NCBI GenBank assembly: GCA_012656075.1
Contig: JAAKBF010000171.1
Coordinates: 620,001-684,000 of the forward strand
Origin: Phytophthora hibernalis
Taxonomy: Eukaryota; Oomycota; Peronosporomycetes; Peronosporales; Peronosporaceae
Reading direction: 5' to 3'
Length of the DNA stretch: 64,000 nucleotides
Of this stretch, positions 31,884 to 43,894 are shown in pieces (within the stretch, counting starts at the first letter, position 1; every line of letters starts with the position of its first letter). The position numbers and the translations under genes were made by a program. Below the pieces are notes generated by a model, which saw only the letters and a program-made list of their open reading frames with translations, had not been told where the DNA came from and did not search any database.

Positions 31884-32932
31884 AGGAGCGTGTTACGCGT
31901 AGGAGAGGCAGGGAGCGTTTGCGTCCAGACGCTGGACCAGAGGGTCTCTCCTTGCCGCTCGGCCGCCGTGTAGTTCTTGTCAGCGGAGACCGTTTCGAAA
32001 ATATGAATTTACATCGCTTTTCGTCGACATGCACGAGCTCCAGGCTAGAAGTCAGCGATCGTGACGCCGCGCTCCGGTCACTGGCCTTGGTTCGCTGGAC
32101 TTCCGTCGGGCCTGTGGACGGCGACTCGAGGCAGGTGCATCGGCTCCGACTTACCGCACCGGAGCTGCTGATGCGTGGGTGATACCGACATTACCAATAG
32201 CCCTCTGGTCTGGTGCCCCGACACGGAGCGCCGCTGCCGTCCAGGACGTCGAGGATTTTCTGCTGGTGCCAGGCTGCTGCTTCACGGCCGCTGTACAACG
32301 CGCGTTGCGTCATTGGGTGGGCGTACGTGACTTGGGGTCCATCTTGAGGCCTCGCTACGCGTCCAAGTCAACGCGAACAGCATCGCCGCAGTGTGCATGT
32401 GCAGGCGACGGCAAAGTCTCTATCCCAAGCGACTACTGTAGCACTACTGTAGTGCAGCAGCACTGAACAGCTTGGAGCGGTGACGAGCCCCAAGTTGGAG
32501 GTCGTGACTCGTACAGGTAGTTAGTTGATGGAGCTACGTGGCGCTGTAGTCTAATCTCGGACCTCCGAGTCTCCAGGATCCAATATTGAAGTTGAACAGA
32601 TGGGCGCTGCGGTCCAGAGGGACAGCCCAATGTAGACTTGCGCAAGTCGCAGCGAGGCCTCCCAGCTGAACCGGGAGAACCCCGCAGTCCAGCGTGCGCT
32701 GACCTTCGCGGCGAAGCAACATGCAAGATGGAACGTCGGCGTACGTGGCGCAGGATGGGCTCCTGTTCTTCGTGTGTTTGTTTTAGGTAAGCGCTCTGGT
32801 CTGGTGGTGGGCACGTACTGTACCCCAGGAAGAGGCAAAACGGCGGCATACAGGCTCGGCTGTACCTGCCTCACTTCGCAATTGGATCTTCTTCGAGCAG
32901 CTCCGTCTTGTCCCCCGCCTCCCACTGACGGA
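31884..32932. other. Intergenic region before the HSF gene
   Basis: Plus-strand open stretches at about 31955-32180 and 32179-32466 have an amino-acid mix that looks partly coding but no motif I can name. A decayed gene or an unrecognised short gene is possible. An Inr-like site lies at the right end. Confidence 0.35.
32869..32884 (+). promoter_or_regulatory. Inr/FPR-like core promoter of the HSF gene
   Basis: CCTCACTTCGCAATTG fits the oomycete Inr/FPR consensus with a few mismatches, and the central TCACTTCGCAATT differs at one position. It lies about 50 bases upstream of ATG 32933, the expected distance. No other promoter candidate was seen near this gene. Confidence 0.45.
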
Positions 32933-33902
32933 ATGATGCAGAGAATGCGAATGACCCCCATGCAGCAGCTCAATCACCCGGGAGCCGCCTCCAAGTCGAG
33001 CACGCTCCGCTCCATGCGAGTGCCCAAGTTCCTGCGCAGCCTCTACGACATCCTCCACTACGAGGACCAGTCGATCCTGACGTGGTCCAAGGACGGCACG
33101 TACTTCCAGATCTTCGACACCAAGCGCCTCGAGATCGTCGTTCTGCCCAAGTACTTCAAGCACGGCAAGTTCGCGAGCTTCCAGCGCCAGCTCAACAACT
33201 TTGGCTTCCGCAAGTGGACCAAGACGCAGTCCAGCGTCTGCACCTTCAGCCACCACCACCTCGTGCGCTGCCACCCACAGCAGCTGGCCGAGTTCATCAG
33301 TCGCCGGCCTCCTGTGAACGGCGTGCGATCCGCCGCCGACGTGTCGATCAGACGCAAGCGATCGTTCACGGAGCTCATGCGAGCAGCAGACGGCGGGAAC
33401 CCCGCCTCGTACAAGATGATCAAGCGCGAGACCGACAACTTCAACCGTGGAGTACAAGCTCCAGAGGGCAGCGCAACGAGCCCCATCCCGACTAAGGGGC
33501 TCCGCGATGGGCAGTCGACCCGATCGGGTTCCTGAAGGGGAGCGAGGACGTCAGCGGAACGCCCACCAGCACCTCGTCTGAACAAACCTTTAACTTTTCA
33601 GCGGAGGAGCTGCACGACATCATCCTACCCGCCCCCACATGTCGGAGCGCCAAGATAATCGATCCATGGAGAGGATTCTGGAGCTGCGAATGCTCAACGA
33701 ATGTCTGGAGCTTGGCACTGCGGGTACGTTGTATGCCGCCGCGACCCAAGCTGGCGGGGAGATCTTCTCATCGCTCCCGTACTCGTGGGATAGCGACACA
33801 TTTTCGCTCCGGTCGGCCGCACGCACTTCGAGCAGGAGCGCGGGCCGTGGAGACTGCATTAGTGCAGTGCCGTCCAAAACACTACCATACCGTGTCAAGT
33901 AA
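32933..33902 (+). CDS. Heat-shock-factor-type transcription factor
   Basis: The HSF DNA-binding domain spans about residues 29-120: VPKFLRSLYDIL, WSKDGTYFQIFD, LPKYFKHGKFASFQRQLNNF (the recognition helix region) and FRKWTKTQSSVCTFSHHHL. This is a winged helix-turn-helix that binds nGAAn repeats as a trimer. The family in oomycetes is expanded and many members lack a clear heptad region; I see none here. Two ATGs lie at 32933 and 32936. The frame changes near 33520 and 33630, after which the chain runs through a Ser/Thr-rich tail and a helix (MERILELRMLNECLELGTAG) to a stop at 33902, about 322 residues. If the first break were real, the protein would end at 33535 but keep its DNA-binding domain. 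Confidence 0.85.
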
Positions 33903-34142
33903 GTTAGAGTAGTAAGCAAACACTTGTGCCGTTGAAATGTAGAGCTGTTGTCTTTCCCCAATAGCAGTGATGGCCAAAACTCGAGGTTAAGTGGCATTCT
34001 ATTTAGTGCTTTATGCTTTTCCTTTAGAAGCCTTTTGATAATATAAAAGACGCGACTTGATGTCGTTCGTCTGTCGTGGTGGAGCTTTTGGTCTTTGTTG
34101 GTCGTGTATCCGTGAAGGTGGCAAGATAATCATACAGTGCTG

Positions 34143-34181
34143 GGCTATCCTTATGGCCAGCACTGCTGGCCATAAGGATAG
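34143..34181. repeat. Perfect 19-base-arm palindrome
   Basis: GCTATCCTTATGGCCAGCA and its complement are separated by a single base, so the transcript or single strand would form a near-loopless hairpin. It lies inside the inverted-repeat element. Confidence 0.8.
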
Positions 34182-34261
34182 CACACCCCATCAATCCGGG
34201 ATTATTTTTGCCAATCGTGCGAGTTTTAAGCACAAACGATGACCAATTATAGCGCTTTTCA

Positions 34262-34386
34262 GTGGATACAGTCTGTAAATTTTGGTCACGATCGGAGCAA
34301 TATTGAAAGACTTTTGATACAAGGGTCTGGTTTGGACCTTGGTCAAAAGGATAGCACAGTAGAAATGACTTGGTTTCAGTATTGAC
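34262..34386 (+). repeat. Inverted repeat, left copy (~125 bases)
   Basis: It matches the complement of 34809-34942, with about 10 percent difference and a small duplication of GGTCTGGTTTG in the other copy. Shared landmarks are GGTCACGATCGGAGCAATAT and AATGACTTGGTTTCAGTAT. Confidence 0.75.
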
Positions 34387-34808
34387 TAAGTTGAAGTTGA
34401 ACATGTAAAGGGCAACTTTAGTGGTACCGGCAACCTTAATTACCTCGATCCATCTCTTCTTCATCGACAAAACGATTTTCTCAAGATATTTCGCTGGCGT
34501 ATGCCTGCATAGGAGCTTGCCCGAATTAGGTCCTCCTTCATCACATACTGCCTGCCACCTGCATACATCCTGTAAGCTACAGTAAATAGTCCCCATGGAT
34601 TACCGTAGGATTCCAGTCTCGTAGATAGGTATCGAAGGCAGCCCTCGAGCACGTTATTGCTGTGGTTCTTCGACTTGCACCCGATCCCTGTCCATCTATA
34701 GCACCCTCTCGAGCCCAGTGCGCGGCGCCGGAAGCCCTAAGGCGCGCGTGAGTGTCGTCGGCCGTCGCTATGGAAGCACTTCCCGATAATGTAGCCATTT
34801 ATTCATCC

Positions 34809-34942
34809 ATACTGAAACCAAGTCATTTCCACTGTGCTACCCTATTGACCAAGACCCAAACCAGACCCAAACCAGACCCTTGTATTAAAAATCTTTCAAT
34901 ATTGCTCCGATCGTGACCAAAAATTACAGACTGTATCCCAGT
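34809..34942 (-). repeat. Inverted repeat, right copy
   Basis: Inverse partner of 34262-34386. It contains two tandem copies of an 11-base CAAACCAGACC unit where the left copy has one. Confidence 0.75.
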
Positions 34943-35420
34943 CGGCACGGTCAGGTTTGCAGACTACATTGGAGACAGTACCTCGACTGATCCACCCAAG
35001 AAACCTGTCTTCACGTACAATGGATCTCTTCACCGTGTTCCGCTCGATTTTGAGTTCCCCAAGGGCACGATAGCTAATGCCTGGGAATTATAGGTGGTTA
35101 CAGTGGTTAACAGCACTTTACTTGTTTATCTTGGATTTGGTCGTTGTGGAAATACTATTAATAGTATAATACATGTATCGTATAGAGCTCTTTCTAGACA
35201 GTACGCGGATAGCCCTTTCGCTTTTAATGCATGTACATGTAACACGCAACCGGGCACGAAGAAAGTTAACTTACTACTTAGGATCGCGCGTACCCAGGCC
35301 AGATCAAGGCACCCTTTACAATACCAGTAATGAACCCGACGAATTGATGCCTGGATATCTACAACAACAACAAAATTAAAACGAACGCTCTTAATGGCCC
35401 CGGAGTGGTTGATCATCGTA

Positions 35421-35505
35421 AGCTGTGGCGCCGGCGCGGTCAAATCGCTGACACCGTCGTTGAGCTGTGATGCCGGCGCGGTTAAATCGCCGGCACCGCG
35501 CCTGT
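35421..35505. repeat. Two tandem copies of a 42-base GC-rich unit
   Basis: AGCTGTGGCGCCGGCGCGGT and its following 22 bases are repeated once with a few changes. It sits at the 3' edge of the LINE remnant. Confidence 0.65.
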
Positions 35506-35527
35506 AGGCGTTCTCTAGACTGCCTAA

Positions 35528-37412
35528 CTATATATGCAAATAAGGAGTTTTTCTTGTTGGACCGAGGTCCAACAAAATCGTGACTATTGTGGCCTGACTT
35601 GAAATTTGTATGGACAGTAATCTGAACTCCTTGAAAAAGTTGGACAGCCCATCCAACACTTGCGTACAAAACCAAGCATTCGGTCCAACAAATTCAGGAG
35701 AATATTGCATTGGGTCAGGAGTCGTTTTTGGCTGCAGCAGGTTGTATTGTCGAGTCTCGTGGATTTTTGCTAGTGTCCGAACTGCGTCGAGGTTGGCATG
35801 TGCTGGGGTGCTCCATTGCACAACAAAGAAACACCGTAGCTCTTGATCCAGTACCTGGATGGGGCTGTCGTGCTGTGTTGGCTCTGGTTTTCCGCTGAGG
35901 GTCTTCTGGATGGATTTATCCATGCTGTCGATCCGGAGGTACGTCTTTGCTGCGTCTCCGTATTTCTTGAGTTCTTGGAGACCGTTGTCCAGAATCTTCA
36001 CTGCGTTGATTTGTCGTGTTCCTTGGGTCTGGAACCTGACGCTTGAAGCTGCCACGCATTGCCACTTCCTATCTACACCCTCTCTCCATATAATCCATCC
36101 TCCATTTACTTGTTCTGCTGGTGTTGTGCTAATGTGGTATTGTAGTCTCCATTTCGTTAGAGCTGGAACTGGGTTTGCCGTGTCAATAGTCATCATGATA
36201 CTATGACAGGCACCCAAGCACAGTCCTTGAATCCGTCGTTTCTTGTTGTTCTTCCACGCACTGGCATTTGCCGTGACTTGGAACGTTCCTGCTACTTGGA
36301 TTGCTGCTTGGGTTTCCTGAACTGATGCTGCTTCATTCTCAAAGACAGCCTTGTTGCGGAGTCGCCATAGCATCACCGTGGTGACTGTCGTCCATATTCT
36401 CCACAGTGTAATCATCGCTGTTGTGTGCTGCGGTGTCCATCTTGTGATACATCTCTGTGCTATCCATACTGCTAAAAATTGTGTCGTGATTGGGGGCTAC
36501 CCGTGATGCTACTGCCTCTTCTAGCTGCTGTCGTCTATCCTCAGTTGTTTTTGATCCTATCCATTTATCGATCCATTGGGCCCATGCGGCTTGTGCATGT
36601 TTGCACTCCCATACTATGTGGTCAATGGTCTCGTTTGGACATCTGCAGTCATCTTGTCTGCAACTCGGGTTGGTGTCACGTCCTGTGTGCCACAGGTTGA
36701 GCGACCCAATCGCCACTCTGTACACTGTCCAGTTCTGATAGTCCGTGAACATGTCCTGTCGGTCCCATAGTTGAGTGGGGCTTTGGGTAAGAGCTGCTTT
36801 CCCCACTTCGACTGCTCTGCTCTTCTGCTGATACTATCAATAATTGGTTGAAGTTTCAAGTCATGGTCAAGTCGAAAGTGTTTTGACCGTTGTTTCCTGA
36901 GATGCGCTGATATGTTCCTGGCTAGTGTTGCTGGTGCCTGCAAAGAGCTGTAGATATCTCATCCCTTCCTCTGTTTCGACACGTGTTTCCTGCACGCAGA
37001 TCACGTCTCATCGTGCGTACGAGTCTGTTTCGCCAAACGCTTGGAACCACGTGTTTCTCGCCGCTTCAGTGACTCTGAATCCATTAACGTTTTGTGTTAT
37101 GAAGCCGAATGTCTGGTCGTCTTCATGCAATATCTTGGCTTGTTGCGCCTTCTCTTCGTCCCTCTCTCGTTGTTCCCTCTTTTTCATATTCTTCATCTTT
37201 TCACATTGGAACCGTCTTCTGACCCTTCGTATGGCATCCTCCTCTATCTCAATTTCGTAGAATTCCGTCAGTCCATGTTGACGCGGATCTGTCGTGCACG
37301 GTACTATCTCCTTCCGATCGTTCTCTCCCTCCTCTGTTTGTCGCTGCCTACCATTCTCACTCCGTGGCCTCCTCTTTTTCACCCTCATTTTCAAAGTTTG
37401 GCTGACCTTCAC
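35528..37412 (-). mobile_element. Non-LTR (LINE-type) retrotransposon with reverse transcriptase deleted
   Basis: Read on the minus strand. The 5' part (about 37412-37008) is a highly charged region followed by FGFITQNVNGFRVTEAA, the usual first motif of an APE-type endonuclease. Almost immediately after it, at about 36990-36940, the sequence jumps to the C-terminal end of a LINE protein: about 36880-36640 has WTVYRVAIGSLNLW and a Cys/His cluster CRCPNETIDHIVWEC like the zinc-binding domain that follows reverse transcriptases. A further 300 residues of C-terminal sequence run to 35528. The endonuclease body and the whole reverse transcriptase are therefore missing. Frame breaks occur near 36800 and 36410. 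Not functional. Confidence 0.65.
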
Positions 37413-38448
37413 TGAAGTCCGGTCGTCATTTCTGCTTAGTTCGCCAATCCTGAACAGTTTTGCAGGGCGTTGCGGTGCCCTTAGTTCCGGTTGGCTTCGT
37501 GATATGATACCACTCTAACGTCTACGTCCTCTCCCCACGCATGTTCCAAATGCGCCAAAGTCGAACTGCTCCAGTCTGAACAGCCGACAACTCCGTGAGA
37601 CAATGTCTTCAGGAAGGGAAATTGCTCATACCACGCATCTCACCCCTCTCGTTTCCCTGCCCATGGGTGTTTGCGACCATCTGCTAACTGTGTATGGCAA
37701 GACATGCAACACTCTCCACTCTATCCTCGTAAGTCGATCGGGCTGTGCGCGCCATAAACATAACTGTTTTGCCATGTTGTGTGCTGTCGAAACATGGGGT
37801 CAACCATTCCGCACAAAAGGAGTTCACTTGTTCTGCCGAGGTTGGGTCAACACGTAGTCGCTGAAGTCTCCCACTGGCTCAGTGTAGACCGCTGCTGCTC
37901 CTCATTTCTCCAGGCTCAGTGTAGACCGCTGCTGCTCCTCATTTCGACCAGGATTTAGCTTCGCACTCGGGATAAGGAAGAAATGCGAAGAAAGGTCTCA
38001 ACGCTTCTACGTGACCCGGCAACCAAGCTCTCAAATCGCTCGGTTTTGATCGCCTCTTGATTCCAAGATAACACATTTGGATATGCGTCAGGTCTGCTAA
38101 GCAATGCTGAAAACACAACTGTAATCGCTTTACGTCCGATGGGCTCGGACCCAAAGACGATACTGCCGGCAGGGTTGCTGTACCGACTACCGAAAGAAGC
38201 GTGCACTTCTCTGTCCGACCAATTTATACGAATTTGGTTTTTTGTTCGCCACACAAAATGGTTCATGAATTTTATTGGCTAAAATTTGACCAGCTAAATG
38301 ACTGGCAGCGGACAGTAACGTGGTCGTGATAGGATGAAATCGCACTTAGGTTAGGGCAGAAATAGCAATCATGATCATAACGCTGAATAAAACCTCGTTT
38401 GTAAGACTGCAATCGTCTTCCAAGGGTAGAGTGCTGTCTGCGGATTTG
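37413..38448. other. Intergenic stretch, no gene supported
   Basis: The only structure noted is a 33-base direct repeat at 37876-37945. Short open frames on both strands lack motifs. Confidence 0.45.
37876..37945. repeat. 33-base direct repeat
   Basis: Identical copies at 37876-37908 and 37913-37945, each beginning GGCTCAGTGTAGACCGCTGC, separated by four bases. Confidence 0.8.
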
Positions 38449-38830
38449 CTAGAACGCTATTCCAACCACTCGTTGCCACGCTAACAGTTCTCTGTGATCT
38501 TTACTGCTAGTGTACGAGTCCGTTGTCCAAACAATCCTCCAAGTCCATCCGTCCGGGTTCAATTCCAGTCGTAATACTGGCCGTGTTACTTTACTTGTCG
38601 TGAGTCGTGCTACGATGTTGCCTTCTACAGTGATGACCAAAACTGTATTGCAGGTACTGTACATGATATAACTAGTAAAGAGCATCACTCCGGGTGATGC
38701 TTCGGGGCTATCAACGAAAACTATGTGGAACACACAGTTTTCGGCGAACACCCCGAAGCGGCCTTTCGCAAATAGCACACACGACACTAGCACTCGAGCG
38801 AAAATGGCCAAGATGAAGACAAGCACGGTT

Positions 38831-39075
38831 TGTTAAACGTCCAAGGGCGTCCCCAGACACCCGGATCGCCGCTTGAGGCCAATGAAGTCAAAAGAGGAAG
38901 TGAGATTCTTCTACCTTATCTCCCTGTTCTTCCGCACCCATCTCCTTACTCATCCTACGCTATTGCACGTACCCACGGACCGCTACCTCTCAGTTTCCTC
39001 CAAGATGCTGATTCAGCGGTCAAGAGCAGCTGCGCGACGTACCCAGATCAGATGCACTACCGTGTCATTTCAACA
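38831..39075 (-). repeat. Copia LTR (3' LTR of the minus-strand element)
   Basis: TGTTAAACGT at 38831 to TTTCAACA at 39075. Nearly the same sequence recurs at 43895-44137. Confidence 0.9.
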
Positions 39076-39364
39076 CTCCTCGTCGAGTAGCGCGACCTTT
39101 CATTCGTTCCAGTCCTCAACGTACACCCACAAGCTCTCTAAGTTCCATAAGCCTTGGTGCCGCCAGCACTTTAGTGAACATGTCCGCAGGCATCCATTTA
39201 CTCGCAGTACTCTGTCCTCAGCACGCCTCGCTTCGTGTAGTCGAGGACGAACTTGATTCGCACGTCGATGTGCTTCGCCTTCGAGGAGGCCTTTTCGCCG
39301 TCCAGTTGCTTCGAAGCAGCTTGATTATTAACTCGTAGCTCCATGGGTTCTCCGCACGCGATGA

Positions 39365-40778
39365 TCATTTCCCATACAAGCTCGCGAACTCCAAGCAACT
39401 CTTGCCCCATGACCGATGCTGCCGTTCTCCCGCTTCCATGGTTGATAACGACACACCTCCTTGTTTCTTGCACACCCAGCTTACTGGCATTCCATCCACG
39501 GTGACCAGTCCTCCGGTCACCGACTTCCGATCCTTCTTATCAGCAGCGAAGTCAGCGTCGCTATACCCGCTTATCTTCAGTGGATCGTTCGTTTCACACT
39601 CGCCCCGCATCCGCAGACACAGGCTCCGCATTCCTGCTAGATACCTCAGAATCCTTTTGGCCAGTTTCCAATCCTCCATCGTCGGACTGTGAGAGCGCCT
39701 CGTGGCTTCATGCACCGCAAAGACTATATCCGGTCTCGTGCATCTCGCCACCCAGAGTAGACTCTCCACTAGAGAGCGAAACTTCGTTACGGTGACCTCC
39801 TGAGACAGGAAGCAGGTCCGCAACCTCCTCCTGTTCCTCGTTCCACTTCCCTCCAATCGAGGCTCGTACTCCATGCGCCATCTCCATCCCGTGCTCTTTT
39901 AGCATGTCCGTGATCGTCACCTCTTGGTCTAAGTCGTACCCTTCTTCATTGTCGTAGTTCACACGCACCCCAAGGAACTTATGCGCCTGTCCAAGGTCTT
40001 TTAACGAGAGCGATGCGAGCTCCTCGAAGAACGTGTCCACCGGCTTCTGCTCCGTACCAGTGACGAGTAAGTCGTCTACGTACACTCCTACAACCAGCAG
40101 TACACCCCTTTCCAACTGAAGTACTCGCACATATCAACCAGGCTCTGATTGAACCCGATCTCGGCCAGCTTCTGATGCAGTAGCTTACTCCAGAGTCTGC
40201 CGACCAGCTTGAGCCCGTAGAGGGCCTTTTCAGTTTCAACACGACCTCTCCCTTGCTTCTGACCCCAAGCGCCGCAGCACTTCTTCCAGGATCTCCATGC
40301 CCTGTGGCACGCGGATAAACATGTCCAGGTCCGCCTCCTTATCGGCCTTGACGTACGCGTTTGGAACGTCCTCGTGCTTCGCGGGCACGCGCCATTTTCT
40401 AGCCAGCACTAGGATTAGTTTCACGCTTGACATCTCAATTACTGCCGCGAACATGAGCCCGTAATTCACCCCAAACGCTTGCTCGTTCCCGCAGGCCACG
40501 AGCCTCGCCTTGAGGCGTTCGATCAATCTTTCGGCATCCGTCTTAGTCTTAAAGACCCATTTCGCGTGCAAAGCGCGCCCCCGCGGGAGACGCACCACTT
40601 CCCATACCCCATTCTCTTCCAGAGCCCGCAGCTCTTCTGTCATCGTCTTGATCCATCCTTCCTTGTGCTGGCTACGCATAGCCTCACAGTATTTCCCGGA
40701 TCCGCTTCGATGACGTTGTTCACTACATCCACCCAGTCTCCTCCTGTTCTGCAGCCCCTTCAGTGTCGTGCCGAGCAT
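39365..40778 (-). pseudogene. Copia reverse transcriptase and RNase H region
   Basis: On the minus strand, 40778-40236 shows the start of an RVT_2-type polymerase (GVWEVVRLPRGRALHAKWVF, FGVNYGLMFAAVIEM). About 40130-39890 holds the catalytic YVDDLL motif with VVGVYVDD. About 39874-39365 is RNase H (KISGYSDADFAADKKDRKSV, then SWVCKKQGGVSLSTMEAG). Frame changes near 40240, 40140 and 39880 split the three parts. Confidence 0.85.
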
Positions 40779-41093
40779 GGCTGCCCAACTGATCGAGTAA
40801 CTGGGCGTTCTCTCGTCCAGCCCTCTTTCCGTCTGGACTTCCTACTTCGTTTCTTCGTGCTTCTTCCGTCCGCATCCGCTCGAAACGCTTCTCTCGTATT
40901 ATTCTCGTTTTCGGTCCCTGCTTCTTCTTCAGCGGGCTCCTCCTCAGCTGCAGCTTCGTCGTCAGTTAAGTACAGGTGCTGCACTTGTTCATTTTGCGTC
41001 TTGTCATGTTCCTAACGTGCTGCGTCGTCACGACGACCTTGTCCTTCGGTAGGTACACCCTGTACCCCTTTGTCTCCTCGCCGATTCCTACGA

Positions 41094-42457
41094 TCATCCC
41101 GTGCTGCGCGCGCTGAGAAAGTTCTTGTTCCTTGGATCGCGGTATACGGTGCACGGTGACCCGAAAACTACAATCTCTCCCAGAGGCGGTGTCTGCTTCG
41201 TTAGCACCTTCAGCGGCGAGTCACGCCCCGAATTCGAGTTGGTCGGTGACCTATTGAGTATGTAAGCTGCGTACTGCACTGCATCTCCCAAAAACTCAGT
41301 GGACGACCGTAGGCGAATATCATACATCTGGCCATGTTCATGATAGTACGGTGCATTCTCTCAGCCTTACCATTGCTGGCTTAGTTCCGGTCCTCACTCC
41401 CTCCCTTTCGACCGTGTTCTCGCAGAACAGGTCCACGTTCTCGTATTCTCCCCGGAGTCCGTGCGCAGAGCGTGAATTTTGCACTCGAATCATTTTTCGA
41501 AATACACTAGGAAGTGCTCAAATTACTTTGCTGCGGCGTCCTTGGTGCGTGCGAGGAACACTCTGCAGTAGTTTCTCTTGTGGTCTACGAAACTTATCAT
41601 GTAGCGGTTGTTAAGTCGGTCCCCAGGTGTCATCGGGCCCTTTAGGTCGGAGCAGATCACTCCCCCACCCTGTCAATGGGTGAGTGGTCTCCAGTGTCCT
41701 TCCTGGACTGACTGTTCTTAGACTGCTTCCCTTCTGCGCAGGTCAGGCAGTTTACTCGTCTGTGATCTGTGAGCTCGATGCCTGAACTGGGGTCTTTCGC
41801 TAGGCGTTCGACCGCGTCATAATTCAGATGCCCCATTCGCTTGTGGAAGTCCACGAGTGTGCCCTTTTGCACGGCACTTGAAACATCTTCGTGCGCGTTT
41901 GTTTCTTGATCCAAAACCGCCATGATCACGTTGGACGGGAGTTCGCGTCTCCTTTCCACTTCTGCGTACCCGACCAGCACGCTTCGCCGCATGCTCACAT
42001 CGAAAGCCACCCTGCTTCCATTCTTAGCGGCCACGACGCGTTGCCCGTGTCTGTTCGTCAACGTGTAGCCCTTTTCCTCCAGCTTTCCGTACGAGATAAA
42101 ATTATGGACCACGCTCGCAGCGTAGTACACATCTGTCAGTCTCACTGTTTGCCGTTTTCCGCACGCTGTCACTCGCAGTGTCAGAGTACCCTTCATGCTG
42201 ACTTTCAGTGGCTCACCGTTCGGTTGCACGCATGCTCCATCACACTGTTTCATGTCCTCAAGCCACGACTCGTTGTTGACTAGATGTCTACTGGATCCGC
42301 TGTCAAGGATGCACGTACCGTCGGCCTCAGCCAACTGTGAAGTAGTGGACACAGCAGTCGACGCCAACATTCGACTCTGCACGCTGCGTTGTCGATAATA
42401 TCCGCTTTGATGTGGATTTTGCAGTTGTTGTGACGCTTTTGACTTTAAAAAATGCAC
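41094..42457 (-). pseudogene. Copia protease, GAG-pre-integrase and integrase region
   Basis: At 42457-41657 the minus strand encodes an aspartic protease (ILDSGSSRHLVNNESW) and the HHCC zinc region (FHKRMGHLNYDAVERLA ... CLTCAEGKQ). The integrase core that should follow, about 41650-41330, is badly broken. Its last part reappears at 41327-41094 (LGDAVQYAAYILNRSPTNS). Decay is heaviest in the integrase core. Confidence 0.8.
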
Positions 42458-43890
42458 TTCTACGAATGCAACATCGCCAACAATACGTACAGAGTGGTTG
42501 TGAGCATAGGTGTACGTGAACTACCATGAGGCCACCGCAGCGGCGGCGTTTTTCATTTGCCGGTAGCGTCAGATTGGGCTCCTGTTCACCAGTATGGTCA
42601 CGCTCGGGGCACGCTGCTCGCAGGTGTCCCACTTCTCCGCATTCGTGGCACTTTCGAGTTTCTGTTCTGTGTTCTCTAACAGCAGCAACGACCTCTCGTC
42701 CACGGTTCCGTTGCCTCGCCGGTTCAAGCTTCCACGACTGCGCGAAGTGGGCGCGCTCCTCTGCTTGCTGCAGGTTGTCTGCTCTTGTGTTATCCACCTA
42801 GGCCATCAGCACAGTGCGTAGCTCCGCGGACGCTTACCGCACTATGTTGTTCAACACCAGGTAATCAACACCCCCGCCCGTTGCTTCTGAGATTGCCACT
42901 AGGTACATGTAATGTTCGGGCCATATGCGTCTGGTGTTCTTCACAGCACTGAACAACTTCATCGCTTGCGCTGGCGTGATATTTGTCCTGAAGGCCTCCA
43001 ACCTCCTTTCCATAATGTACTGCAAAGTGGGCATCTGTGTCCACCAGACCTCCTCCTGCTTGTTGTAGTATCGCTCCGCGGTCCCTGACAAATAATTCCC
43101 CAGCAAGTCGACCTTGATGCCCTCGGGCCACGTGAATTCGCACGCTGACTGCCCGAGAGCCACTTGCTGCTCAAATCTTCTTCCCCATTTGAGGAAACCG
43201 GACTCGAGTCCTACGTAGAGTTACTTTCCGTCGAAGGACCGTATAGCTAACTTCTTCCGCCGCGCGTCCGGGTACTTAATCCCCGTTGACGTTGTCGACC
43301 GGCGGTCTTCCTGCTGCAACTTGGGTATGGGCATATACAGGTTGAGCTGGTCCACCACCGACTCCTAGGCCTTGATCCCTTAGGCCAGCGGCGTACATTC
43401 TCTGCAGGTCCGACATGGGCATGCCGTAGCCTGGTTGCCGTTCTCCGAAGTACTGTGATGCAACAGTAGGTCTCGGGGGCGTTCCAGTCGGTGGAGTCCT
43501 TGGGGATCCTTCCAGCGAGGCAATGTGCATGCGTGCCCCCTACCGATCCCGGATGCAACAAACTCGAGTTCATGGGCGGTGTCATGGGTTGGTCTGTCCC
43601 GCGCGCACGCGGTTTCTCTTCAGCTAACTTCTGTTCCATCTTCGTCTGTGACTCCTCGAGTCTCTCCAGTCGCTCCGCCATTCCTCGCATTAGCATCAGT
43701 AGCTCCGACGCGTTGGCGATCCCAGCGTCTCCACCGGGGCCGTTTCCGCTCCTCCTTTCGCGAGCTGCGGCGGTGCTTGTCTCTTCTGTTTCATCGGCCA
43801 ACCCAATCCTTTCGCGATTGGTTGTTGCTACCGGTGTGGTCGCGCGTGGGTCCACGCGTGCCACATCGGCGTCGCCTCCGTTACTCTCAT
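42458..43890 (-). pseudogene. Copia gag with zinc knuckle
   Basis: From just inside the 5' LTR the minus strand encodes an acidic N-terminus with a helix (LMLMRGMAERLERLEESQTK), then a capsid-like region near 43170-42834 (WPEGIKVDLLGNYLSGTAE, WPEHYMYLVAISEA). A CCHC zinc knuckle CHECGEVGHLRAACPE follows at about 42650-42600. Several frame changes and at least one stop separate the parts. Confidence 0.75.
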
Positions 43891-43894
43891 AACC

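Larger units (their letters stand above)
34024..34596 (-). other. Unidentified open frame within an inverted-repeat element
   Basis: A 190-residue open frame on the minus strand runs across the left copy of an inverted repeat. A segment such as MKKRWIEVIKVAGTTKVALY has normal protein composition, but I see no catalytic or binding motif. It may be a fragment of a DNA-transposon or captured gene. Confidence that it is translated is low. Confidence 0.25.
33903..35527. other. Repeat-rich stretch; start of the transposon-dense half
   Basis: This stretch holds a perfect short palindrome (34143-34181), a pair of ~125-base inverted repeats (34262-34386 and 34809-34942), and a tandem 42-base repeat (35421-35505). 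A minus-strand open frame at 34024-34596 covers the left inverted repeat and has no recognisable motif. Confidence 0.55.

Noticed and set aside
31919..32466. Two plus-strand open frames between eIF5B and HSF
   Set aside because: No motif, non-ATG or unclear starts and different frames. Possibly a relic, but not supported as a gene.
38552..38562. GGTTCAATTCC, a perfect-looking tRNA B-box
   Set aside because: No A-box at the right distance, no acceptor stem, and it lies within the split membrane-protein gene.
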